Positions 1 through 5,542 of a DNA stretch of 5,862 bases are shown here, piece by piece; the first letter of the stretch is position 1, and each line of letters opens with the position of its first letter. The DNA is taken from assembly GCA_946545105.1 (NCBI GenBank), contig CAMNMY010000059.1, forward strand, positions 1 through 5,862, in the 5' to 3' direction. Made by a program: the position numbers and the translations under genes. A model generated the notes under the pieces. That model ran no database searches and was not told the origin of the DNA. It saw only the letters and a program-made list of their open reading frames with translations. The DNA comes from an uncultured Clostridia bacterium (GTDB taxonomy: Bacteria > Bacillota_A > Clostridia > Christensenellales > UBA3700).

Positions 1-617
1 CAAAGATGGATAAAGCTATGACGCCACTTGTTGAATTAATGAACAAAACAGATAAGGTTAGAATTGTTGCTCCAAATACAGATTTAACATTCTCAATAAA
101 GGGTATCCCAGCAATTAAGTGCTCAGGTAAGTGCAATATTCCAGATGGGGAAGTATACACGGCTCCAGTTAAAAATAGTGTTAATGGAAGAATCTCGTAT
201 AATGTTCCATCAATTGAAGATGGTATCAAATTTGAAAATATATCATTGTTGTTTAAAGATGGTAAGATTGTTGAAGCAACATCAAATCACACAGATAAGA
301 TAAACAAAATCTTTGACACAGATGATGGTGCAAGATTCGTTGGCGAATTTGCTTTGGGTGTTAACCCATATGTAACAAAGCCAATGTGCGATATTTTGTT
401 TGATGAAAAAATCTCAGGTTCAATCCACTTTACCCCAGGTGCTTGTTATGATGATGCATGGAATGGAAACGAATCAGCAATTCACTGGGATTTAGTATTA
501 GACCAAACAAAAGAGCATGGTGGCGGCGAGATTTATTTCGACGATGTTCTAATTAGAAAGGATGGCTTATTCGTATTGGATGAGCTTAAATGCTTAAATC
601 CAGATAACTTGAAATAG
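1..617 (+). CDS. M29-family metallo-aminopeptidase, C-terminal half (5' end outside window)
   Basis: The reading frame is open through the left edge (first full codon at base 3), so the ATG at 6 is internal. About 203 residues are visible, against roughly 400 for the family, which fits a C-terminal half. M29 enzymes (AmpS/aminopeptidase T type) are cytosolic dimetal exopeptidases that remove N-terminal amino acids from peptides. Counting the Met at base 6 as 1, the expected ligands are all present in order: E49 in PDGEVYTAP, E114 in VGEFALGVNP, H141 in SIHFTPGACY with Y148 seven residues later, then H160 and D162 in IHWDLV. The ending GGGEIYFDDVLIRKDGLF is typical of the family. The gene stops 7 bp before the stop of the convergent TetR gene. 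No functional link to the importer is evident. Family assignment is confident; substrate range cannot be read from the sequence. Confidence 0.9.
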   Translation, partial: KMDKAMTPLVELMNKTDKVRIVAPNTDLTFSIKGIPAIKCSGKCNIPDGEVYTAPVKNSVNGRISYNVPSIEDGIKFENISLLFKDGKIVEATSNHTDKINKIFDTDDGARFVGEFALGVNPYVTKPMCDILFDEKISGSIHFTPGACYDDAWNGNESAIHWDLVLDQTKEHGGGEIYFDDVLIRKDGLFVLDELKCLNPDNLK

Positions 618-628
618 GTTATACCTAT
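614..628. repeat. Small inverted repeat pairing the two convergent stop codons
   Basis: ATAGGT (614-619), loop TAT, ACCTAT (623-628) form a 6-bp stem covering the TAG stop of the peptidase gene and the TAG stop of the TetR gene. No run of T follows on either strand, so this is at best a weak transcript 3' end or processing hairpin, and it may be chance. Confidence 0.3.
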
Positions 629-1179
629 CTATTCATATTGAAGAAATAAGTAGTTAGAGTTTCAGGAGTTTCTTTACAATCGTTGTTGAACCAATATTCG
701 ATTAATAAAACGAAACTTTCAGTAATTTCAGCAATTCTTAAATCTTCAGGAATATCTCTATATTGTAAGATTTTTAACTCCAATGACCTTTGTGCTATTG
801 GAGTTATTTCTTTTCTTAAGTCTCTTAAGAAGATATCCTTACTTTCTGAAGATAAAATAGCATTAATTAATGCTTTTTCATCGTGAAGATGGTAAAGAGT
901 GTGAGTGATTAAATGTGAATAATCAAATAAACTTGCTTTTGAAAAGTCGTGTGTAGTTTCTTCTTTTAGTGAGTGAGAAAAAACGTGAGAGAAAATCATT
1001 GTAGTAATTGAAACTAGTACTTCATCCTTTGTTTTAAAGTGCGCATAGAATGTAGAACGAGAAATTCCAGATTCTTGAAGTAAATCTTCAATTGTTATTT
1101 TGTTATAAGATTTCTTGCTTAATAATCTGCCAAGAGCTTCATATAAAGAATGATTTGTCTTTTTAATACGCTTATCCAT
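625..1179 (-). CDS. TetR/AcrR-family transcriptional repressor
   Basis: A 184-residue one-component repressor, the usual TetR length. The N-terminal DNA-binding domain is clear: residues about 28-55 read ITIEDLLQESGIS then RSTFYAHFKTKDEVL, the TetR helix-turn-helix with its characteristic STFY-HF-KDEL-like end. The rest (about 60-184) is helical and varied, as expected of a ligand-binding and dimerisation domain, and ends EITESFVLLIEYWF, resembling the C-terminal domain common in Bacillota TetR proteins. The start at 1179 is chosen over an upstream in-frame ATG (1284) because AAAGGTGAG (1183-1191) lies just before it and because the extra 35 residues would run back through the promoter region. 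It is divergent from the importer operon, so the likely role, by inference, is autorepression plus control of that operon. The effector ligand cannot be deduced. Confidence 0.9.
   Translation of the reverse strand: MDKRIKKTNHSLYEALGRLLSKKSYNKITIEDLLQESGISRSTFYAHFKTKDEVLVSITTMIFSHVFSHSLKEETTHDFSKASLFDYSHLITHTLYHLHDEKALINAILSSESKDIFLRDLRKEITPIAQRSLELKILQYRDIPEDLRIAEITESFVLLIEYWFNNDCKETPETLTTYFFNMNR
775..817 (+). terminator. Candidate intrinsic terminator of the peptidase gene, inside the TetR coding region
   Basis: A perfect 10-bp inverted repeat, TAACTCCAAT (775-784) and ATTGGAGTTA (797-806), with a 12-nt loop, is followed on the + strand by the T-rich run TTTCTTTTCTT (807-817). It lies about 158 nt past the peptidase stop and antisense to the TetR gene. 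On the - strand the stem is followed by A-rich sequence, so it would act only rightward. The two C interruptions in the T run and the long distance lower confidence. No nearer + strand terminator was seen. Confidence 0.45.
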
Positions 1180-1182
1180 AAT

Positions 1183-1191
1183 CTCACCTTT
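1183..1191 (-). promoter_or_regulatory. Ribosome binding site fixing the TetR start
   Basis: On the - strand this reads AAAGGTGAG, with the AAGG core 7 nt before the ATG at 1179. It decides the start in favour of a 184-residue protein over the longer open frame. Confidence 0.75.
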
Positions 1192-1204
1192 AGTTCGAAA
1201 ATCA

Positions 1205-1232
1205 TTGTGTTTTAAAACACCTTTTCTACAAT
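1205..1232 (+). promoter_or_regulatory. Candidate promoter of the importer operon
   Basis: A -35-like TTGTGT (1205-1210), 16-nt spacer and good -10 TACAAT (1227-1232) would start transcription near 1239, giving a leader of about 110 nt before the permease ATG. The 14-bp palindrome at 1207-1220 occupies the -35 and spacer, the classical place for a repressor. The -35 is weak. An alternative -10, TATAAT at 1322-1327, has no good -35 and would leave only about 15 nt of leader. Confidence 0.4.
1207..1220. promoter_or_regulatory. Perfect 14-bp palindrome, likely TetR operator
   Basis: GTGTTTTAAAACAC is self-complementary over all 14 bp, in the size range of TetR-family operators. It lies between the -35 and -10 of the candidate importer promoter and at about +5 to +18 of the candidate tetR promoter, so one bound dimer could block both. 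Operator identity is inferred from position and symmetry. Confidence 0.55.
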
Positions 1233-1259
1233 TATATATATTATCGAACACTATGTATA
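1231..1259 (-). promoter_or_regulatory. Candidate promoter of the TetR gene
   Basis: On the - strand, -35 TATACA (1259-1254, 4 of 6 consensus bases), exactly 17 nt, then a perfect -10 TATAAT (1236-1231). Predicted start is near 1224, giving a leader of about 45 nt to the ATG at 1179. Its -10 overlaps the -10 of the divergent promoter by two bases, so the two promoters would compete for polymerase. Confidence 0.5.
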
Positions 1260-1277
1260 GTATTTTTATAAAAATAC
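1260..1277. promoter_or_regulatory. Perfect 18-bp AT-rich palindrome, possible second operator
   Basis: GTATTTTTATAAAAATAC is self-complementary over 18 bp. It sits directly upstream of the candidate tetR -35 and in the predicted leader of the importer mRNA. It may be a second repressor site or a site for another regulator. Its low complexity (A/T runs) makes chance symmetry more likely than for the 14-bp palindrome. No match to a Fur-like or NikR-like box was apparent. Confidence 0.4.
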
Positions 1278-1348
1278 AAAACATTTTTGCTAAAAGTATT
1301 CTATTTTCTCTTAAATATTTATATAATTACATTGGTTTTATTTTAATT

Positions 1349-2404
1349 ATGCTAGAGCACTTAAAGAGAAAGAAGAAAAATATAATAATTTTGGCATCAA
1401 TGGCAGTAGCTTTAATTACGCTATTTGTCATTTCTTTATTTGTGGGTTCTTCTTCAATGAAATTTAAAGATGCTTTCTTCGCATTGTTCGGAAAAGGCCA
1501 AAACAATTACATCATTATAATGCAAAATATTCGATTGCCAAGAGCTATCGCTGCATTGTTTGTTGGTGCAGGATTAGCAATAGCGGGTCTTATTATGCAA
1601 ACAACTCTAGGAAATGAGATGGCATCTCCATCAACACTTGGTGTTTCTAACGCTGCTACATTTGGTGCTAATGTTTCAATTATTGGTTTTGCCGGTGGCT
1701 TCTTGGCTACAGGTAATAATATTGCAAATTATTTTGCTCAATCAAATGTGTTTGCCACATCTGCAGTAGCATTTATCTTTGCGTTAGTGTCAGTACTTTT
1801 AACATTGGGATTATCTAGATTGCGTGGTATGACAAAAGATACATTGATCCTTGCTGGTATTGCTATGGGTGCTATGTGGACAGCCCTAACATCTCTAATG
1901 CAATTCTATGCTACTGACGTTTCTTTATCTGCTGCAGTTGTTTGGTCGTTTGGCGATTTGTCTAGAGCGACATATAAGATTGATGCCATTATCGCATCTA
2001 TTGTTATAGTGTCTAGTGTTGGTTTTGGAATACTATCAAACAAATATAATGCGATGTTGTCTGGTGATGATATGGCAAAGAGTGTAGGCATTAAAACAGA
2101 AAGCTTTAGATTCATATCTTTGCTTATTGCATCGCTAATTACTGCGATATGTATTGCAAATTTGGGTATTATAGGGTTCGTTGGAATTGTTTGCCCTCAT
2201 ATAGCAAAGAGAATATTTGGTCATGATCATAAATTGACAATTCCAGGTTCTATATTAATTGGCGGAATATTGTTATTGCTTGCAGACACACTTGCAAGAA
2301 CGGTAGGAAATGGAAGCGCAATCCCAGTTGGTATTATTACATCATTAGTTGGTGCGCCATTCTTCCTATACATTATTTTCAGAAGGAGAAAGGTAAATGC
2401 TTAA
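1349..2404 (+). CDS. FecCD/BtuC-family ABC importer permease
   Basis: The membrane subunit of a type II ABC importer (iron-siderophore, cobalamin, haem and related ligands), 351 residues. It starts with a basic cytosolic leader (LKRKKK) and then TM1 (about 11-33). Family signatures appear in order: RLPRAIAALFVGAGLAIAG (62-80), MASPSTLGVSNAATFGAN (91-108), the ATPase-coupling stretch GDDMAKSVGI (239-248), GFVGIVCPHIAKRIFG (276-291) and PVGIITSLVGAPFFLYII (326-343). About ten membrane segments are expected for the family. Only one permease gene is present, so a homodimer as in BtuC2 is likely. The ATG at 1349 is chosen because it gives the normal N-terminus; the upstream frame (to 1205) runs through the promoter region. 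No Shine-Dalgarno is visible before it, unlike the next two genes. It overlaps the ATPase gene by 8 bp. Substrate cannot be read from the sequence. Confidence 0.92.
   Translation: MLEHLKRKKKNIIILASMAVALITLFVISLFVGSSSMKFKDAFFALFGKGQNNYIIIMQNIRLPRAIAALFVGAGLAIAGLIMQTTLGNEMASPSTLGVSNAATFGANVSIIGFAGGFLATGNNIANYFAQSNVFATSAVAFIFALVSVLLTLGLSRLRGMTKDTLILAGIAMGAMWTALTSLMQFYATDVSLSAAVVWSFGDLSRATYKIDAIIASIVIVSSVGFGILSNKYNAMLSGDDMAKSVGIKTESFRFISLLIASLITAICIANLGIIGFVGIVCPHIAKRIFGHDHKLTIPGSILIGGILLLLADTLARTVGNGSAIPVGIITSLVGAPFFLYIIFRRRKVNA
2384..2388 (+). promoter_or_regulatory. Ribosome binding site of the ATPase gene
   Basis: AGGAG (within AGAAGGAGAAAGG) lies 8 nt before the ATG at 2397 and inside the last codons of the permease gene. 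This supports the start that gives an 8-bp gene overlap. Confidence 0.8.
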
Positions 2405-3155
2405 AGTAGATGGTATTAGATTTGCATATACAAAGAATAAGCCAGTTTTAAAAGAAGCATCTTTCGAATTAGGAACTGGAGAGATTGGTGTAGTTATTGG
2501 CCAAAACGGTGCAGGTAAATCTACATTGTTTAAAACTGTTCTTGGACTATTAAAACCAGCAAATGGTTCTATATCAATAGATAACGTAGATATGCTAACA
2601 CTTCCATCTAAAGAGCGAGCAAAGCATATGGCTTATGTTTCTCAAAATGTAGAGATGCCAATGCTTTCTGTTTACGAAACAATATTAACATCAAGAATTC
2701 CATATTATAAATTTGGTCCAACAAAGAAGGATAGGGAGATAGTATTTTCAACCATTAGAGAATTTGGATTAGAGCACTATATGAATACTATGGCAACGAA
2801 TCTATCTGGTGGTGAAAAGCAAATTGTTGCTATTGCTCGTGCTATGGCACAAGAACCAAAAGTGCTTATCTTTGACGAACCAACATCTAACTTGGACGTG
2901 TCAAAAGAAATCTTATTACAAGAAAGAGCTCTAAAGATTGCTAAAGAAAAAGGCGTTTCAATCCTTATGGCAATTCACGATTTAAATCTTGCATATGATA
3001 TAGGCGATAAATTCTATTTCATGAAAGAAGGTAAAGTATTTGCTGCAGGTGGTAAAGAAGTGTTCAATGAAGAAAACTTAAAAGAAGCATTTAATAGAGA
3101 ATTTGAAATAAAGAGAATAGATGATTCTACATATATTAAAGTTAGGAGGAGTTAA
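2397..3155 (+). CDS. ABC importer ATPase, FepC/BtuD-like
   Basis: The nucleotide-binding subunit that drives the importer, 252 residues, normal for the FepC group. All catalytic motifs are intact: an aromatic A-loop region (Y11), Walker [10 protein letters not shown] (35-43), Q-loop Q83 in YVSQN, signature LSGGE (136-140), Walker B VLIFDEP (156-162) with catalytic E161, D-loop SNLD (164-167) and switch H194 in AIHDLN. The C-terminal stretch ([18 protein letters not shown]) matches the tail of siderophore and cobalamin ATPases. The gene overlaps the permease by 8 bp and ends 2 bp before the binding-protein ATG, so the three are co-translated parts of one machine. It should act as a dimer on the cytosolic face of the permease. 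Confidence 0.95.
   Translation: MLKVDGIRFAYTKNKPVLKEASFELGTGEIGVVIGQNGAGKSTLFKTVLGLLKPANGSISIDNVDMLTLPSKERAKHMAYVSQNVEMPMLSVYETILTSRIPYYKFGPTKKDREIVFSTIREFGLEHYMNTMATNLSGGEKQIVAIARAMAQEPKVLIFDEPTSNLDVSKEILLQERALKIAKEKGVSILMAIHDLNLAYDIGDKFYFMKEGKVFAAGGKEVFNEENLKEAFNREFEIKRIDDSTYIKVRRS
3144..3149 (+). promoter_or_regulatory. Ribosome binding site of the binding-protein gene
   Basis: A perfect AGGAGG lies 8 nt before the ATG at 3158, within the last ATPase codons. It is the strongest ribosome site in the operon, fitting the excess of binding protein usually needed over the membrane complex. Confidence 0.85.
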
Positions 3156-3157
3156 CA

Positions 3158-4312
3158 ATGAAAAAGACTAGTATTTGTTTAATCGTTGTCGTAATACTTA
3201 TTGCAGTATTGGCAACAACACTTAGCGCTTGTTCTGAAAAAACTTCAGGCACAGAAATTGTAACTGACATGGCAGGCAGAGAAGTTAGTGTAACACCAGG
3301 CAGCTATTCAAGAGTTGTATGTATTGGTGCAGGCGCATTGAGATTGTATTCTTATGTTGGAGATGTAAGCTTATTAGCTGGTATTGAAGATATAGATAAT
3401 ACAACAAGAGAAACAAGGCCAAAGATGTTCGATGGAGTATCTCGTCCATATCAAATGGCTTTTGCAGAAGAATTTAACGCAATTAATAATACTTGTGGCG
3501 TAGGTGGACCTCAAGCTCAAGCGGCAGAAAATGAAAAGATTCTTGCTTGTAACCCAGATATCATCATTTCAGAATATGAAGATGTAGATGCTGCAAATAC
3601 TCTACAAGCAGCAATCAATGTTCCAGTAATCGTTGTTAAGTATGGCACTGCTGGTGTATTTGACGAAAAGATTGCTCAATCACTAACATTGTTGGGAAAG
3701 ATTTTTGGAAAGTCTGAAAAGGCACAAACATTAGTAAACTACATTAGTGCAGAAAAGACAGCCATTGAAACAAAAGTTAAAGATATCGATGTTGCTTCTC
3801 AAAAGAAAGTATATATTTGCGGTCTAGGCAACTGGGGAACTACAAACGAATTAATGACAGCTCAAAATTATGCTCCATTTAATGTAGCAAAGATTAACAA
3901 CGTTGTTACGGATTTGACAAAAGATGGAATTCAAGCAATCGAAGCTGAAAAGTTTATGGATTTAGCTCCTTCAATGGATGTAATTATTATGGATGCTGCA
4001 GCTGTTAAGAACATTAAGGGCCAAGATGATAGAATTGCAAGACTACAAGCAACAAAGGCATGGAGCGATGGTGAAATATATCTTGAAATGGCATACAACG
4101 CATACTACACAAATATTGAAATTGCTTTAATAAACACATGGTATGTAGCAAAAGTTGTATATCCGGATTTGTTTGCAGATATTAATATTGAAACAAAAAC
4201 AAACGAAGTTACAATGGCATTCTTAGGAAAAGAACTTAATGATGCTATTAAGGCTAAGCCACAAAGCTTTGGTGGATACCAAAAAATTAATACATCAACA
4301 TTCTTTGCATAA
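3158..4312 (+). CDS. FepB/BtuF-like substrate-binding lipoprotein of the importer
   Basis: A membrane-anchored receptor of 384 residues. The signal peptide (MKK, then a hydrophobic stretch about 5-21) ends in the lipobox LSAC with lipidated C25. After it comes a type III (helical-backbone) periplasmic-binding-protein fold: VTDMAGREVSV (35-45) and RVVCIGAGALRLYSYVGD (52-69) open lobe 1, NPDIIISEY (132-140) follows, and the long linking helix lies around 168-205. Lobe 2 includes YICGLGNWGTTN (219-230) and PSMDVIIMDA (271-280). The stretch MAYNAYYTNIEIAL (311-324) followed by VVYPDLFADINIETK resembles a subgroup common in anaerobes and annotated loosely as iron-complex receptors. There is no His-rich metal loop, which favours a chelate or tetrapyrrole-type ligand over a naked ion, though this is weak evidence. 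The stop overlaps the next start as TAATG. Confidence 0.9.
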   Translation: MKKTSICLIVVVILIAVLATTLSACSEKTSGTEIVTDMAGREVSVTPGSYSRVVCIGAGALRLYSYVGDVSLLAGIEDIDNTTRETRPKMFDGVSRPYQMAFAEEFNAINNTCGVGGPQAQAAENEKILACNPDIIISEYEDVDAANTLQAAINVPVIVVKYGTAGVFDEKIAQSLTLLGKIFGKSEKAQTLVNYISAEKTAIETKVKDIDVASQKKVYICGLGNWGTTNELMTAQNYAPFNVAKINNVVTDLTKDGIQAIEAEKFMDLAPSMDVIIMDAAAVKNIKGQDDRIARLQATKAWSDGEIYLEMAYNAYYTNIEIALINTWYVAKVVYPDLFADINIETKTNEVTMAFLGKELNDAIKAKPQSFGGYQKINTSTFFA

Positions 4313-4896
4313 TGGAAAACAAAATTAAAGAATTTTTTGATAGTATAGCAAAAGATTGGGATAATTCTCTTGATAATCTTGAAAAGATTGAGAGCCTAAT
4401 TGATTTGCTTGGAATTAAAAGAGGAGATGATGTCCTAGATGTAGGATGTGGAAAGGGCATCATAACCCCTTTACTTCACAAAAGATCTCAAAATAAAGTG
4501 ATTGCAATGGATTTGTCCCCAAATATGATAAGGGGAGCCATAGAGGCTTATGGGGACAAATCCGATTTGCATTTTGTATGTGGCGACTTCCTAGAAGCGG
4601 GGATAGAGAATCAATTTGACTATATAGTTATATTTAATGCATACCCACATTTTATGGATGTAGAGAAATTATCTAACGTAGTATATAAGGCATTAAAGCC
4701 AAACGGCCATTTTGCCATCATACACTCTCTTTCTAAGGAAGAATTGAACACTCACCATAAGCAACATGCTATGGGCGTATCAAGGCCTCTAGAGGCTGCC
4801 GATATTGAGGCAAAAAAATTCGACCCAAATTTCAAGGTCGAAAAAACAATTGACGAAAAAGATAAATATTTAATTATTCTAAGTAAGCGTCAATAG
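4312..4896 (+). CDS. Class I SAM-dependent methyltransferase
   Basis: A small cytosolic methyltransferase (194 residues) of the Methyltransf_11/25 (UbiE-like) type. Motif I is VLDVGCGKG (41-49), acidic D67 in VIAMDLSPNMI should bind the SAM ribose, GDF (91-93) is motif II, and FDYIVIFNAYPHF (102-114) and ALKPNGHFAII (127-137) are the later strands. A cluster of histidines follows (H138, H148, H149, H152) in the stretch where the acceptor usually binds. It begins on the last base of the binding-protein stop (TAATG) with no separate ribosome site, so translation is probably coupled. The methyl acceptor is unknown. As last gene of the importer operon it may modify the imported ligand or a chelator (inference). 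Its last 23 bp overlap the convergent hypB end, and its 3' coding part contains the hypAB terminator candidate. Confidence 0.9.
   Translation: MENKIKEFFDSIAKDWDNSLDNLEKIESLIDLLGIKRGDDVLDVGCGKGIITPLLHKRSQNKVIAMDLSPNMIRGAIEAYGDKSDLHFVCGDFLEAGIENQFDYIVIFNAYPHFMDVEKLSNVVYKALKPNGHFAIIHSLSKEELNTHHKQHAMGVSRPLEAADIEAKKFDPNFKVEKTIDEKDKYLIILSKRQ
4812..4842 (-). terminator. Intrinsic terminator of hypA-hypB, inside the methyltransferase gene
   Basis: Read on the - strand: TTCGACC (4842-4836), a 10-nt loop, GGTCGAA (4825-4819), then seven consecutive T (4818-4812). The 7-bp stem is perfect and begins 32 nt beyond the hypB stop. On the + strand the hairpin is followed by A-rich sequence, so termination should be leftward only. 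In the methyltransferase the same bases encode residues 170-177 (FDPNFKVE), in the variable C-terminal region, preceded by a Lys-Lys encoded by the A run. Confidence 0.72.
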
Positions 4897-5542
4897 TAGA
4901 TATTAGATTATTTGCTAAATCTTGAATACCAATGTTTTCAATTGCTGAAGTAAAAAATACTTCGGCATTTTTATTTCTTAATCTAACATTGTCTTTAAAT
5001 TTATTATCATCAAAATCAAAAACTTCTTTTGTATCATACTTTGTAGCGCATACTACATTTGCTACTTCAAACATTAGCGGATACTTTAAAGGCTTATCAT
5101 CACCCTCTGGAACAGATAACAATACAAGGTTCATATTAGCGCCTGTATCGAATTCGGCTGGGCATACTAAATTGCCAATGTTTTCCAATATCAACAAATT
5201 GATGTTTTGAAGATCAAATCCTTTTAGTGCATCTTCAACCATTTGGGCTGTTAAATGACATGCCCCAGATGTATGTATTTGAAGAGTAGGGATATTTAAT
5301 TCTTTTGAAATAGTTACAGCATCAACTTCAGAATCAATATCTGCTTCCATTACGCCGATGTTGTATTTATTCTTTAATAGAGGTAATAGATGTAAAAGAA
5401 GTGTAGTCTTTCCAGAACCTGGAGAAGCCATTAGATTAATGAAGAAAATTTTCTTTTCTTTCAATCTATTTCTTAACTTATCAGCCGTTGAGTCGTTACG
5501 TCTTATAATGTCTTCTTTTACTTCAATTACTTTATAATCCAT
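4874..5542 (-). CDS. hypB: HypB, GTPase for nickel insertion into hydrogenase
   Basis: HypB is a SIMIBI-class GTPase that couples GTP hydrolysis to nickel transfer during [NiFe]-hydrogenase maturation, together with HypA. The 222 residues show the P-loop SPGSGKTTL (40-48), MEADID (65-70), the metal site C95-H96 in SGACHL and C127 in NLVCPAEFD (32-residue spacing as in E. coli HypB), ENIGN (120-124) and PEGDDKPLKYPLMF (145-158). The N-terminus lacks the CxxCGC nickel motif and the His-rich stretch of some homologues; it is the short form. Two departures stand out: the guanine-specificity motif is T167-K-Y-D170 instead of NKxD, and the G5 region reads TSAIENIG where SAKTG is usual. It starts on the last base of the hypA stop (TAATG) with only a weak ribosome site, and overlaps the methyltransferase tail to tail by 23 bp. 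Confidence 0.95.
   Translation of the reverse strand: MDYKVIEVKEDIIRRNDSTADKLRNRLKEKKIFFINLMASPGSGKTTLLLHLLPLLKNKYNIGVMEADIDSEVDAVTISKELNIPTLQIHTSGACHLTAQMVEDALKGFDLQNINLLILENIGNLVCPAEFDTGANMNLVLLSVPEGDDKPLKYPLMFEVANVVCATKYDTKEVFDFDDNKFKDNVRLRNKNAEVFFTSAIENIGIQDLANNLISTIDAYLE
4943..4976 (+). terminator. Intrinsic terminator of the importer operon, inside hypB
   Basis: TGCTGAAGTA (4943-4952), a five-A loop and TACTTCGGCA (4958-4967) form a 10-bp stem in RNA (nine Watson-Crick pairs and one U-G wobble), followed at once by TTTTTATTT (4968-4976). It lies 46 nt past the methyltransferase stop. On the - strand no T run follows the hairpin, so it is directional. The same bases encode HypB residues 193-200 (AEVFFTSA), with the two Phe codons forming the loop. 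Confidence 0.75.

Noticed and set aside
584..599. Tandem repeat GCTTAAATGCTTAAAT
   Set aside because: Two copies of an 8-mer within the peptidase coding sequence (Leu-Lys-Cys-Leu-Asn); no sign of a functional repeat.
683..886. Open frame of 67 codons on the + strand inside the TetR gene
   Set aside because: Antisense shadow of a well-supported TetR protein; no ribosome site or recognisable family.
1180..1284. Extending the TetR protein to the ATG at 1284
   Set aside because: The ATG at 1179 has a good ribosome site and gives the normal family N-terminus.
1205..1348. Extending the permease N-terminus by 48 residues
   Set aside because: The added stretch covers both palindromes and the promoter candidates, has no ribosome site, and the family begins with a short basic leader before TM1.
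1180..1348. Riboswitch (cobalamin or nickel/cobalt type) upstream of the importer
   Set aside because: The region is short, very A/T-rich and lacks a recognisable B12-box or conserved G-rich riboswitch core; no leader terminator hairpin was seen.
1906..2115. Open frame of 69 codons on the - strand inside the permease gene
   Set aside because: Antisense to clear FecCD coding sequence, with no supporting motif or ribosome site.
4932..5210. Open frame of 92 codons on the + strand inside hypB
   Set aside because: Antisense to conserved HypB motifs, and the proposed importer terminator at 4943-4976 would cut any transcript near its start.
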